Positions 14,262 to 22,880 of a stretch of 28,366 bases of DNA are shown in pieces (the first letter of the stretch is position 1; each line of letters opens with the position of its first letter). The notes beneath the pieces were generated by a model. The model was not told the origin of the DNA, ran no database searches, and saw nothing but the letters and a program-made list of their open reading frames with translations. A program made the position numbers and the translations under genes. The stretch is from a virus: the IMG/VR virus record IMGVR_UViG_3300037847_006642, positions 1 to 28,366 of that record. The stretch is one strand, 5' to 3'.

Positions 14262-17200
14262 TTATGATGATGTGTTACTAGATATTATACTAAGACCCTG
14301 TACATTAAAATCACTAGTGTCTATATTACTAGCTGTAACATCGTCTCCTTTTATATAATTATACCACTTATTACCTTTTTCTAAAAACTCATTAACACTA
14401 CCTGTTTGAGGTATGTCTGTTTCTAAACCGTCTACATACCAACCTGGCTTTCCTTCAATATTGTAAAAATCTGCATCTGAGCCGTTTGTTGTTACATCTA
14501 ACCTATCAACTTTAGCTTGAGTACCTTCGTATGTTATAGTTTTAAATCTTTTGTTTTTATAAGGATCAGCATTTAAAACTAGTGTTAACTCAGGATAATA
14601 TTGAGAACCATAGAAATTAGCTCTTGTATTATTAGAGTGATGTTTCCAAAGCTCAGCGTCTTTAAAAGTATAGTATTCATTGTTTAAACTTATACCTGCC
14701 TGCATGCTAGTAAAAGATTTAAAACTTGAAAAACCTTTTATGTTTTCATTAAAACTAACAACATGATCCGTTCCCGTAGTGTCTAATTTAAGATTATATT
14801 CGTTTTTTCTAGCATCATAACTACCTATTAAAGTTGTTGATATTGGTAAGTTATCTCTAAAAAAGTCTGCCATACCGTATTGTGATATTGCTGTTAAACC
14901 GTCCATTGATAATCTAAGAACAACTCCACGTTGTTTATCTGTAAAATAAGATCTATGTGATTGTGAGGCAAAAGATCTTGGATCTTTTGATATACCAAAC
15001 TCACCAGCGTAAGGTATAGTTTGTCCTAAAACGTTTGTGTTAGCGGTTAGCTGTGGGTTTCCGTCAGCGTTAAAAACAGCATCTTTATTTGCTAATATTT
15101 TTAAAACTTTATCTTCACACAAAACTAAAAGATTAGAGTCTTTTGTATGTAGTTTTTGTATAGTACCGTATGTTGGATTAATATCTTTAGTTATTGTTTC
15201 AGCTGTTAAAAATTGATTTAAATCGTTTACGTTACTTGTAGAGTTATATATACCAGAAAATATTAAACCACTACCTCTTGTATCTTCTTTATAAACTTCA
15301 TCTAAAGTTGTTGAAGCCACTATACCTTTACCTAAACTTGCTTTGTTAAAAACATCTTTTATTCTATCAGACTCAACACCGTTGTTAAAAGAATAACAGT
15401 TATAATAAGATAAATCTTGAGTATTACCGTGATCTTTTATATCATAAAAATCACTAGCTTCATAATAAATATCTAAACCTTCTGTTTCTTTTGGCTCTGT
15501 CTCAAATATAGCTGGTTTAGTTGTAGTTAATTGAGTTTCTTCATTAGTTACAGATCCTATAAATTGTAAAATTCTACTTGTGTTACCATCCATTTTACCA
15601 GCAACAGTACCACCGGCATCATTTGTAGGTATAAAAGTAGTAGTATCAGGAAGTCTATCTAGTTTAATTATATATGTTAGTCTTCTGTTACTACCTCTAC
15701 AAAATCTTTTTTCTTCATCTTTTATTGAATCTTGTATTATAGGAACAGTACTACCTGAACCATCACCTATTGTATGTAGCTCAAAATTATTAGTGGTATT
15801 ATGAGTACTTCTAGCTCTAAATCTTTTGTATGTTCCTGTTGACGAGTCTCTTAAATCTGAAAAAGTTATATTTTGAATACCAGCAGTGTTGTGATAGTAT
15901 TGATAATACGTATAAGAATTACCAGGAAAAGGTGTGTGGTTGTATCTTTTTACAATTTTAAAATCTTTTATTTCAAACTGATTACCGGCAGGATCATCTT
16001 CAAACTTAAATTTTTTACCTACAGCTATACTATTAACTACGTCTAAAAAACTGTTAGAAGTACTAGTCCAACCACTTGAAGCTAAAGCTGTTTCTAAAGC
16101 GCTTAAGTCATTAGGATCAAATAAATTATGAGGTATATCTGAAGGCATACCGCCAAAAGAAATTTGTATATAATGTTCACCTACTTCGTGAAAAGCAGTG
16201 CCATATAGTTCTATATCTGCATCTACATCTTCTTGTATTGCAGTATAAATACCTCTAGCAGTTCTTATGTAATCGTTTTTACCTTGAGTTAAATTATTAC
16301 CAAAAGCAAAACCATCATTTGCCGCCATTTCTAACTTATTACTATTGTTTACAGCATAGTGAACAGCTCTATGAAAATGATAATATTTTCCATGTGTCTC
16401 TGGATTATAACTAGTATCTTGTTGTATACCTATATAAGACATGTTATCTATAAACCAGTTGCTTCCATATTCGCCCTGCTCTCCTAAATCATTACCTGTA
16501 GTAGCAACTCCAAATTTAAATATTCTTAAAAACTTCATATAAGAACCAATAGAACCGTACATACTATAACCATTGGTACCATTTTTTCTTTGAAATAAAC
16601 CATAGCTATATGAAAAAGCAGCGTGCCTTAAAGTTCCAGCTTTTGTAGCATCTGTCATTACTGAAGACTGATCAACCCCAACAATATTATCTTGAATACC
16701 ACTATTACCTACTGTACTAACATTTAAAGGTGAAATTGGATTGTCTATATGAGACATCATAAAAGCTAAGTTATGAGGTATTGCTTTATATATGTTTTTA
16801 CCATTACCAGCTTGCTGAGTACCACCACCAGCATTGTCACCACTATCAAACCAAGATCTAGCTTCAAAATATAAAGTATCATTATGATTTAAATTAGCTG
16901 CAAAAGGATGTCCACTACTAGAGTCGTAAGTACGAAAACTATCAGATGTTAAGTCACTCCACTGAGCACTCACAGTACTAATATTATGTATAGATATAGC
17001 GTTTGTTTTATTACGAGAATTGTTGTAGTTGTTAAAATTTACAAGGTTATTTAACGCACCACCTGCTCCAACATTAAAAGATGAATAATTTGAATCAAGG
17101 TTTAAGCTTGCAGGATCGCTTTTGTAAAATAAAGAATTATTTGACAATACTTGAGCTAACACACTATTTGTAGAGTTACTGTAAACATTATCAGTAATAA

Positions 17201-20200
17201 ACGCATCTGCGTTAACTTTTGCAAAAAATCTACCGTCAAACTCTGGTTTATTTTCTATTTTAACAGTTAAAACTTCTATTACAACACCAGAGCTTAGATT
17301 AGAACTAGTCATTATCCAAGATATATCTGACGCTTCAAATTTATTTTCAAAAGTAATTTTATAATGCTCGTTACCGCTAGGCGCTGTAACTACTTGTATT
17401 GAATCAATATTAAAAATGTCTGAAACACGGTTGTTGTTGTCTTTAAATTTAACAACTATATCTTTTGTACTAATAATTTCTGTAAGATCAGGATTACCTT
17501 CTGTTCCTATCCAATTGTTTTTATCAAATGAAATAATTCTGTCTCCAGTTATAGGCCTTGTGCTAACATCGTCAAATAAACCTGTATTTATATTAGCGTT
17601 AATACCTCCAAGTCCTATGCTATTAAAGTTTTGTTTTATAAAATCAGGAGCATTAGCTGATATATCTAAAACTTTATATATTGCGTTTTCATCTGTAACC
17701 GCCACACCGTTATCACCATGACCTTTTTTTAATATTAAAAAAGTTTCTTCATCTAATTTATTTCTCTCTGTAGAAGGAAAAGAAAGCCAGTAACTATCAC
17801 CTTTTGAGTCTGCTTTGTATATTCTATCTAAAGCGATATTATAGTATTCACTACTAGTTTCTTTTACAAAATATTTAAAGTGAGTTGCCCAGTTAGGAGC
17901 AAAACTTGTTATCTTAGCTTTTATACAGTTGTTATCTACTGAGTTTAACTTTGGAACAGATACGCTAGCTGTTTTTCCTGTTAATACAGGTGTTTCTCTA
18001 CCATATTCATCAGCATAAACAACACCAAGCTTGTAGTTTCTTTGAGATTTAACAGATTTTTTAGTATTAGTAATTACTTCTTTTAATGAAAAATTACTTA
18101 TATGACAAGTAAACACACTAGTAGTTGGATCAGAGCCAACTTGAAACATAAATTGTCTTACAAGATTATTGTTCCAAGGAGCTCCAGCAGCTGAGTTTCT
18201 TACACTTGATAAAGTTGCTTGACCGCTATAATAACCATTACCTGTTATTGATTTTTGAAAATTAGCAAACCTACCAGTACCATCGGTACCGCTAGTACCA
18301 GACATTAAAGCAGGACCTTGTAATTCTCCAGTACCAGTCCAATTAGTAACTAAAAAACTATAGTAATATGTTTTATCATTTTCAAGAATATTAACACTAG
18401 CATCAGTATTAAATTTAGCAAATTGATTATCAGAAACACATTTAACAGCACCTGCTTTTCTGTTATTATCAGAAAAAAGTCTTACGTGAGTATAGTTATT
18501 ATTATTATCTTGAGTGTAATTGTCAAAATTTTCTGACATAAATCTATTTGGTAAAAGCTCTGGACCAGTAAAAACTCTGTTATCTATATAAGCGTCAATT
18601 TTTATATTTTCATCTGGGGTATTATAGTTTTGAGTATAATTACCGTAAACTATTCTATTACCAACAACCTCTTGAGCTAAAGCTTTTTTAGGAACATTAT
18701 CCCATTGCCTTAGCAATTGTTTTTCTTCTAATAAAGAGTATATATTTTCTTTTGTAATTATATACTTATTATCAGTCCAATAAGTGTCATTGTTACTATC
18801 TTTTCTAATACTATCAACTTTATATATTTCTGGGCTATTAGACTCTGTATATAAAATATCTACTTGAACAACATCTTCTGGTATGTCTGGGGTTATAATG
18901 TTTGTTATTTCTATTTCTTTTAATTTGTTTTGCATACCAATATTAAAAGCTTCTTTAGAGTCATATAAAAAATTACCTGGTAAAAAAGCTGCTTCAGAAA
19001 AAGGTGAGAAAGTAGAATACTCACCGTCTGTATATTTATATCTTGTAGCAAAAAAAGAAAATTTATCTTTAAATAAATCACTTTCTTCTTCAAATAAAAA
19101 TATATTAAAAGCACTAGTACTACTAAGACCGCCGCCACTTAATATTTTAGCTTTAAACTTATTAGTACCTACTAAAGATTGAACCTTTAATCTTACATCA
19201 AAAACATCTTTTGTTGGTGTTGTTGGTGGAACGCTTAAATGTAAAATATCATTTGGCAAAAAAGGATTTAACCCACTAGAAGACATTTCTATCTCTACAG
19301 TATCATTATTGTTGATAATAGACATATCAATAGGTTCTGTAGATCTATCAAAAACGTTAGATCTATTTTGTTTTATGTTTATGTCTGGAGAGTTTACTGG
19401 AGATTTACGTATTACAGTAGTGTGAGTTTCATCTGCTTTTTTATCTGTAGTCAAAGGATAATGAGCAGTATTAATAGTTCCATCAGCATTTAAAACAACA
19501 CTTAGTTTAGTTGTAGTGTTAGCGTTTGTAGTACCAGCTATTGATCTTGGTATAGATATTTTTTTAGGTTCTGAATTATTATCTGTCCATATTAAAAAGT
19601 CTTCAACTATATTTATTCCAGTTATGTAATAATTTTTATTAAAGTTTAAAGCTCTTTTTTTATTTTTGTGTGTTATATGTAAAACTAAATGTTGAAAGTT
19701 TGCGGTAGCTAAAGAACTTATTTCGTTTTCAAGAGTTAATATATTTGTAGATATACTTATTATTCTATTATTCCAAACATGATTTACACCACTATTTTTA
19801 TCGTAAACATTAACGTACATGTTTGTAGATAAATTATCTTTATATGCACTTGTGTTTGGTACAGTTATAGTTTTATTAGCTACGTTAAAGTTTATATCAG
19901 TATTAACGTCCATTACATCATCGTCGTCTACATCAAAAACTGCTAAGTAGCTATAAACATCTGTAAATACGTTAGTCATAGTATTTGTACTACTATCGTA
20001 CTTTAATATTAAATCTTTACTAACACTTGGCTGATCATTATCACCAGCAAAACCATCTGTTGTTATTTCTGGTCCAGAAACAAAGTAATATATGCAGTTA
20101 TTTTTTTCGTCTGTAATTTCACCTACTATTGAACTTCCAGTAGGCGCAGAGTCTCCAGAAACTAAAGTATTACCTTTTACAGCTTGAACAGTACCAACAT

Positions 20201-20324
20201 CATTATCGTCAGATGTTGACACTTCAATATTTAGTGCATCTCTGTATTGTCCATTAGGTATTAATCTTTCATCAAGGTCTTTATTCATTTTACCTTGAAA
20301 AAAGCTATTGTTAATTTCTGCCAT
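14262..20324 (-). CDS. Very large tail protein (stabilization/nozzle-type), with inserted carbohydrate-binding-like domain
   Basis: The 2020-aa product opens with a motif I recognise from large tail 'stabilization' proteins of crAss-like and uncultured marine phages (GKMNKDLDERLIPNGQYRDA). Propeller-like repeats follow (TGINIVEDFLIWTDNNSEPK). The C-terminal third carries another conserved-looking block (NCYSFNNGVESDRI, LIFSGIYNSTSNVNDLNQF, VLKILANKDAVFNADGNP, YFTDKQRGVVLRLSMDGL), also propeller-like. Between them, about residues 590-748, lies a jelly-roll-like segment that ends ISNFSLKEV, as carbohydrate-binding modules in phage tail proteins often do. It is far larger than T7 gp12 (about 800 aa), which occupies the comparable place. 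It follows two connector/tubular-like genes with gaps of 3-4 bases. The likely role is the tail tube or nozzle, perhaps contacting surface glycans. Confidence 0.8.
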   Translation of the reverse strand: MAEINNSFFQGKMNKDLDERLIPNGQYRDALNIEVSTSDDNDVGTVQAVKGNTLVSGDSAPTGSSIVGEITDEKNNCIYYFVSGPEITTDGFAGDNDQPSVSKDLILKYDSSTNTMTNVFTDVYSYLAVFDVDDDDVMDVNTDINFNVANKTITVPNTSAYKDNLSTNMYVNVYDKNSGVNHVWNNRIISISTNILTLENEISSLATANFQHLVLHITHKNKKRALNFNKNYYITGINIVEDFLIWTDNNSEPKKISIPRSIAGTTNANTTTKLSVVLNADGTINTAHYPLTTDKKADETHTTVIRKSPVNSPDINIKQNRSNVFDRSTEPIDMSIINNNDTVEIEMSSSGLNPFLPNDILHLSVPPTTPTKDVFDVRLKVQSLVGTNKFKAKILSGGGLSSTSAFNIFLFEEESDLFKDKFSFFATRYKYTDGEYSTFSPFSEAAFLPGNFLYDSKEAFNIGMQNKLKEIEITNIITPDIPEDVVQVDILYTESNSPEIYKVDSIRKDSNNDTYWTDNKYIITKENIYSLLEEKQLLRQWDNVPKKALAQEVVGNRIVYGNYTQNYNTPDENIKIDAYIDNRVFTGPELLPNRFMSENFDNYTQDNNNNYTHVRLFSDNNRKAGAVKCVSDNQFAKFNTDASVNILENDKTYYYSFLVTNWTGTGELQGPALMSGTSGTDGTGRFANFQKSITGNGYYSGQATLSSVRNSAAGAPWNNNLVRQFMFQVGSDPTTSVFTCHISNFSLKEVITNTKKSVKSQRNYKLGVVYADEYGRETPVLTGKTASVSVPKLNSVDNNCIKAKITSFAPNWATHFKYFVKETSSEYYNIALDRIYKADSKGDSYWLSFPSTERNKLDEETFLILKKGHGDNGVAVTDENAIYKVLDISANAPDFIKQNFNSIGLGGINANINTGLFDDVSTRPITGDRIISFDKNNWIGTEGNPDLTEIISTKDIVVKFKDNNNRVSDIFNIDSIQVVTAPSGNEHYKITFENKFEASDISWIMTSSNLSSGVVIEVLTVKIENKPEFDGRFFAKVNADAFITDNVYSNSTNSVLAQVLSNNSLFYKSDPASLNLDSNYSSFNVGAGGALNNLVNFNNYNNSRNKTNAISIHNISTVSAQWSDLTSDSFRTYDSSSGHPFAANLNHNDTLYFEARSWFDSGDNAGGGTQQAGNGKNIYKAIPHNLAFMMSHIDNPISPLNVSTVGNSGIQDNIVGVDQSSVMTDATKAGTLRHAAFSYSYGLFQRKNGTNGYSMYGSIGSYMKFLRIFKFGVATTGNDLGEQGEYGSNWFIDNMSYIGIQQDTSYNPETHGKYYHFHRAVHYAVNNSNKLEMAANDGFAFGNNLTQGKNDYIRTARGIYTAIQEDVDADIELYGTAFHEVGEHYIQISFGGMPSDIPHNLFDPNDLSALETALASSGWTSTSNSFLDVVNSIAVGKKFKFEDDPAGNQFEIKDFKIVKRYNHTPFPGNSYTYYQYYHNTAGIQNITFSDLRDSSTGTYKRFRARSTHNTTNNFELHTIGDGSGSTVPIIQDSIKDEEKRFCRGSNRRLTYIIKLDRLPDTTTFIPTNDAGGTVAGKMDGNTSRILQFIGSVTNEETQLTTTKPAIFETEPKETEGLDIYYEASDFYDIKDHGNTQDLSYYNCYSFNNGVESDRIKDVFNKASLGKGIVASTTLDEVYKEDTRGSGLIFSGIYNSTSNVNDLNQFLTAETITKDINPTYGTIQKLHTKDSNLLVLCEDKVLKILANKDAVFNADGNPQLTANTNVLGQTIPYAGEFGISKDPRSFASQSHRSYFTDKQRGVVLRLSMDGLTAISQYGMADFFRDNLPISTTLIGSYDARKNEYNLKLDTTGTDHVVSFNENIKGFSSFKSFTSMQAGISLNNEYYTFKDAELWKHHSNNTRANFYGSQYYPELTLVLNADPYKNKRFKTITYEGTQAKVDRLDVTTNGSDADFYNIEGKPGWYVDGLETDIPQTGSVNEFLEKGNKWYNYIKGDDVTASNIDTSDFNVQGLSIISSNTSS

Positions 20325-20327
20325 ATA

Positions 20328-21197
20328 CTAGTGTTTAATCCACTTAGATTTACCTCTAAGTATTTGCGTTATTTCTTCTAATTTTATATTTGATAGCCTA
20401 AGTTTTGCTTTTCTTATTTCAGCTCTTTTTTCTTTTTTATATCTATTAATAATATACTCAGGTACACCTACCATAGTAGATGTAATAGCGTAAATTATAG
20501 ACTTGTACATAGCTTCTTCAGCAAATTTATGAACTTGCATCTCAGCATCAGTTCCTAAACTATCACTTATATATTCTAATATTAAAGTTTTACCATTGAT
20601 GTTAGAACTAAAATGTATTTTACCAACAAGTTCATCTATATAAAAACTTCCATTAACTTGAGCGTGTTTAGGTTCTAAACCATATCTTTCACCAATTACT
20701 AAATCATAAGTACCGTCATCATATCTATTTACATTATCTTCAGGTGTACTTGATTTGTAAGCGCTCCAGGTATCTGATTCTACATCAAAGTCTAACTCAT
20801 TATTATTTAAGTTATAAGTACCATCAGTATTTTGTTTTATATTTTTAGGATTAGAAGTTTTTATAGCAGGATATAAAACGTGTTCAATACCAGCAGCGTC
20901 ACTCCAAGATAATTTAACATAGTTAACATAGTCTTGAGGTAGTAACATCTGAAGGTTTTCTGGTACTTTTATTTCTTGAGCTTTTGTAGATTTAAAAGTA
21001 TCAAATGATAATTCTTGTAAAGCTCTTTGAGCAAAAAAAGCTACATCAGTTCTTTTAATTTTTGGTATTATTTTACCTTCACCAACATAAGCTAAAATAA
21101 ATTGATTAATAATATGTTCTAGAGAAGTAAATTGATAACTGCCAAGATTACCTGAGTCTTGATATTGTTGTTGAGTTTGATTGTCTAGTAATCCCAT
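20328..21197 (-). CDS. Head-tail connector / tail tubular-like protein
   Basis: The 289-aa product has an N-terminal helical part (TSLEHIINQFILAYVGEGK...VAFFAQRALQELSFDTFKS) of a type I recall from virion proteins of marine phages, including cyanophages. The middle is beta-rich and contains PENLQMLLPQDYVNYVKLSW. The C-terminal helix is basic (RYKKEKRAEIRKAKLRLSN). This mix of helical bundle and beta core is typical of ring or gatekeeper proteins below the portal. It lies between a second ring-type gene and the 2020-aa tail gene with gaps of 3-4 bases. No catalytic motif or membrane segment is visible. Whether it corresponds to T7 gp11 or to a separate adaptor cannot be settled by eye. Confidence 0.65.
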   Translation of the reverse strand: MGLLDNQTQQQYQDSGNLGSYQFTSLEHIINQFILAYVGEGKIIPKIKRTDVAFFAQRALQELSFDTFKSTKAQEIKVPENLQMLLPQDYVNYVKLSWSDAAGIEHVLYPAIKTSNPKNIKQNTDGTYNLNNNELDFDVESDTWSAYKSSTPEDNVNRYDDGTYDLVIGERYGLEPKHAQVNGSFYIDELVGKIHFSSNINGKTLILEYISDSLGTDAEMQVHKFAEEAMYKSIIYAITSTMVGVPEYIINRYKKEKRAEIRKAKLRLSNIKLEEITQILRGKSKWIKH

Positions 21198-21201
21198 TTA
21201 T

Positions 21202-21930
21202 TTATTGTTTTTGTTGTGATACAGTAGCAGCTTCTTTAGTGTTAGCAATTTGTGTTAAATTGTAGTCTTGTATTGATACGCCGGCTAACCCAAGTATTTT
21301 AAAAACTAATTCGTTTTCTTCTGATTCGTGTAATTCAAAGTTTACTAAATCACCTGCGCTAGAATTGTGTATTGCTTTGTTATTTATAACAACATAAGTC
21401 CATTTAACAGTGGCTGGTTTTGCAATGTAATTACAAGTTACAGTTGAGGTGCTATAAGAAGTACTTGGAGATGCTGGAAACAGTTTTAATAAAGTATTTG
21501 ATTTTCTAGTATAAACAGGTCTTGATTCAACAGGTGCATATAAAGCTGTTCTAGACATATATTCTAAATCTTTTTTACCAACTTTTTCAACTTCTACATC
21601 GTAAGCACCACCAACTGCATAAAATACAGTTCCTAATCTATGCACGTCTGCTGGTAAAGTAATTTCGTTTCCAGAAACTGAAGATACAGGTTGTTTAAAT
21701 TTTTCAAATTTAGATATTTTTTCTTCCAACAAGCTAACCATATCAGAGTACTCTGTTTCGTTACCAACAACTCTACTAAACTGATTTATATCATAAAAAT
21801 ATTGCTCAAATATTTCCATTTGAGCTTGATTAGCAAATAGATTAAACTCTTGTGGAGTTATATAACCTCTTTGTTCTTTATTAGCAATAGCTAATACTTT
21901 TTGATATACATTGTCTATATTTACCGCCAT
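21202..21930 (-). CDS. Head-tail connector ring protein
   Basis: The 242-aa product begins with helices containing NKEQRGYITPQEFNLFANQA, a pattern I recognise from ring or tubular-type proteins of crAss-like and uncultured marine phages. A beta-rich middle follows (GNEITLPADVHRLGTVFYAV; SRPVYTRKSNTLLKLFP), and the C-terminus is acidic then polar. It is the first gene after a strong intergenic hairpin and is followed after 4 bases by a second connector-like gene. This suggests that the pair build consecutive rings between portal and tail. Family naming is from memory of the motif, not from a search. Confidence 0.7.
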   Translation of the reverse strand: MAVNIDNVYQKVLAIANKEQRGYITPQEFNLFANQAQMEIFEQYFYDINQFSRVVGNETEYSDMVSLLEEKISKFEKFKQPVSSVSGNEITLPADVHRLGTVFYAVGGAYDVEVEKVGKKDLEYMSRTALYAPVESRPVYTRKSNTLLKLFPASPSTSYSTSTVTCNYIAKPATVKWTYVVINNKAIHNSSAGDLVNFELHESEENELVFKILGLAGVSIQDYNLTQIANTKEAATVSQQKQ

Positions 21931-21949
21931 ATTTTTTTATTGTAGTATT

Positions 21950-21973
21950 GTAACCACCCCGAAGAGTGGTTAC
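21950..21973 (-). other. Intergenic RNA hairpin with cUUCGg tetraloop
   Basis: On the minus strand GTAACCACTC, loop TTCG, GGGTGGTTAC form a 10-bp stem with one G-U pair. It sits 13 bases after the stop of the 275-aa gene. The bases following it are A-rich (AATACTACAATAAAAAAAT), not a T-tract, so it is not a standard intrinsic terminator. It could protect a 3' end, be processed, or give weak attenuation. Confidence 0.8.
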
Positions 21974-21986
21974 TCTACTAAGGTTG

Positions 21987-22814
21987 TTACGAATTTAATC
22001 GTTTTTCAATATTTGCATATATTTCCATACCTTCATCGGTTTTAAACCAATGAGCAAGTGCTGTGTATGGATGCTCATCAAAAGGAACTGTCATTATAGT
22101 TCTATTATTAGAGCCCCACAAAAAGTTTCTTTGATCTGCGCTTAACTTGATAATACCAAGCTCTGTTGCTCTAATACCAAAGTTTCTAAGCTGAACATTA
22201 TCATCAGAAGCTAATTCTAAGAACAAAGCAGGATTATTTCTAGCAAACACTAGTAAATCACGTTTAAGTTCTTTAGAACTCATCCTAGATACTTCAGAAC
22301 CTTTTTCTACTCTCATTATAGCCTCTGCCATTTCTATCTCCATATCTCTAGCTATAACTATTGCATCTGCTTCTAATTCTAATATTTCTATTTCTTGAGC
22401 AGCTTCTTTTACAGGCTCATATTCAGTATAAATTTTATCTTTATGCGGGTGGTATAAAGAAAGTAATTTTTGTAAAACAGTTTTTTCTTTTTCTACATAC
22501 AAACTACCATTTCTAAAAATAATGTGAGCTAATCTTTGATCACCTTTCATTTCATCAACAAATGGTGTTCTTTGGTTTTCACAATATTTTAATTCTCTTT
22601 CATAACCTTTTTCTTTGTCAAACCAATAAACACCAGAGCTTCTTAACATAAAAGATAAAGGTTTTTTTCTTCCAGTTAAATTATAAACTCTATCTTTTAT
22701 TTCCCAGCTTGGTTTTTTAGGTTCAACTTTTTTTATTTTTGGTGTTTCAACAACTGGTGTTTCAACAACCTGTGGAGTTTCTTCAACCTCCACTTTTGTT
22801 TTCTTTTTTGCCAT
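21987..22814 (-). CDS. Conserved phage structural protein of unknown function (275 aa)
   Basis: The product starts with a Lys-rich MAKKKTK and a disordered Pro/Val/Glu linker (VETPVVETP) to about residue 35. A compact domain follows (YNLTGRKKPLSFMLRSSGVYWFD), then a helical section with acidic helices (EIEILELEADAIVIARDMEIEMAEAI), and a C-terminal block (SSDDNVQ-type helices, then PFDEHPYTALAHWFKTDEG). There is no signal peptide, membrane segment or catalytic signature. It lies between the capsid and connector genes and is flanked on both sides by cUUCGg hairpins, so its message level may be set apart from its neighbours. It could be a head completion, decoration or internal protein. I do not recognise a characterised family. 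Confidence 0.7.
   Translation of the reverse strand: MAKKKTKVEVEETPQVVETPVVETPKIKKVEPKKPSWEIKDRVYNLTGRKKPLSFMLRSSGVYWFDKEKGYERELKYCENQRTPFVDEMKGDQRLAHIIFRNGSLYVEKEKTVLQKLLSLYHPHKDKIYTEYEPVKEAAQEIEILELEADAIVIARDMEIEMAEAIMRVEKGSEVSRMSSKELKRDLLVFARNNPALFLELASDDNVQLRNFGIRATELGIIKLSADQRNFLWGSNNRTIMTVPFDEHPYTALAHWFKTDEGMEIYANIEKRLNS
22741..22769 (-). repeat. 14-bp direct repeat with 15-bp period coding for a VETPV linker
   Basis: GGTGTTTCAACAAC (+ strand) occurs at 22741-22754 and again at 22756-22769. A degenerate third copy follows (TGTGGAGTTTCTTCAAC). The repeat encodes the Val-Val-Glu-Thr-Pro linker at the N-terminus of the 275-aa protein. It looks like a short slippage expansion in a flexible tail. 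Confidence 0.9.
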
Positions 22815-22843
22815 AATATAATATATAATAAAATTAATAAAAT
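22815..22843 (-). promoter_or_regulatory. A/T-only leader of the 275-aa gene
   Basis: The 29 bases before the ATG are only A and T and end TATATATTATATT ATGGCAAAAAA. They lie directly after a terminator hairpin. No Shine-Dalgarno motif is present. The leader resembles that of the scaffold gene. It may serve as a translation start region, or hold a promoter that restarts transcription after the terminator. Confidence 0.35.
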
Positions 22844-22869
22844 AAAGTCGAGGCCGAAGCCCCGACTTT
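22844..22869 (-). terminator. Intrinsic-type terminator after the major capsid gene (cUUCGg loop)
   Basis: On the minus strand AAAGTCGGGGC, loop TTCG, GCCTCGACTTT form an 11-bp stem with one G-U pair, closed by the extra-stable C(UUCG)G tetraloop. A T-rich run follows (CTTTATTTTATTAATTTTATT). It starts 11 bases beyond the capsid stop codon. Capsid is the most abundant phage protein, and a terminator after its gene would limit read-through into the tail genes. Confidence 0.8.
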
Positions 22870-22880
22870 TAAATAATGAT

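Noticed and set aside
14255-14270. Frameshift joining the 2020-aa and 547-aa genes
   Set aside because: The TAATATG junction has a normal stop and start, and both products look complete and different in composition.
16160-16200. HEVGEH in the 2020-aa tail protein as a metallopeptidase site
   Set aside because: The spacing is HExxxH, not HExxH, and there is no downstream third ligand in a suitable context.
18920-19138. 72-codon minus-strand frame inside the 2020-aa gene
   Set aside because: It is another frame of the same strand wholly inside a well-supported gene, and its hydrophobic product arises from AT-rich codons.
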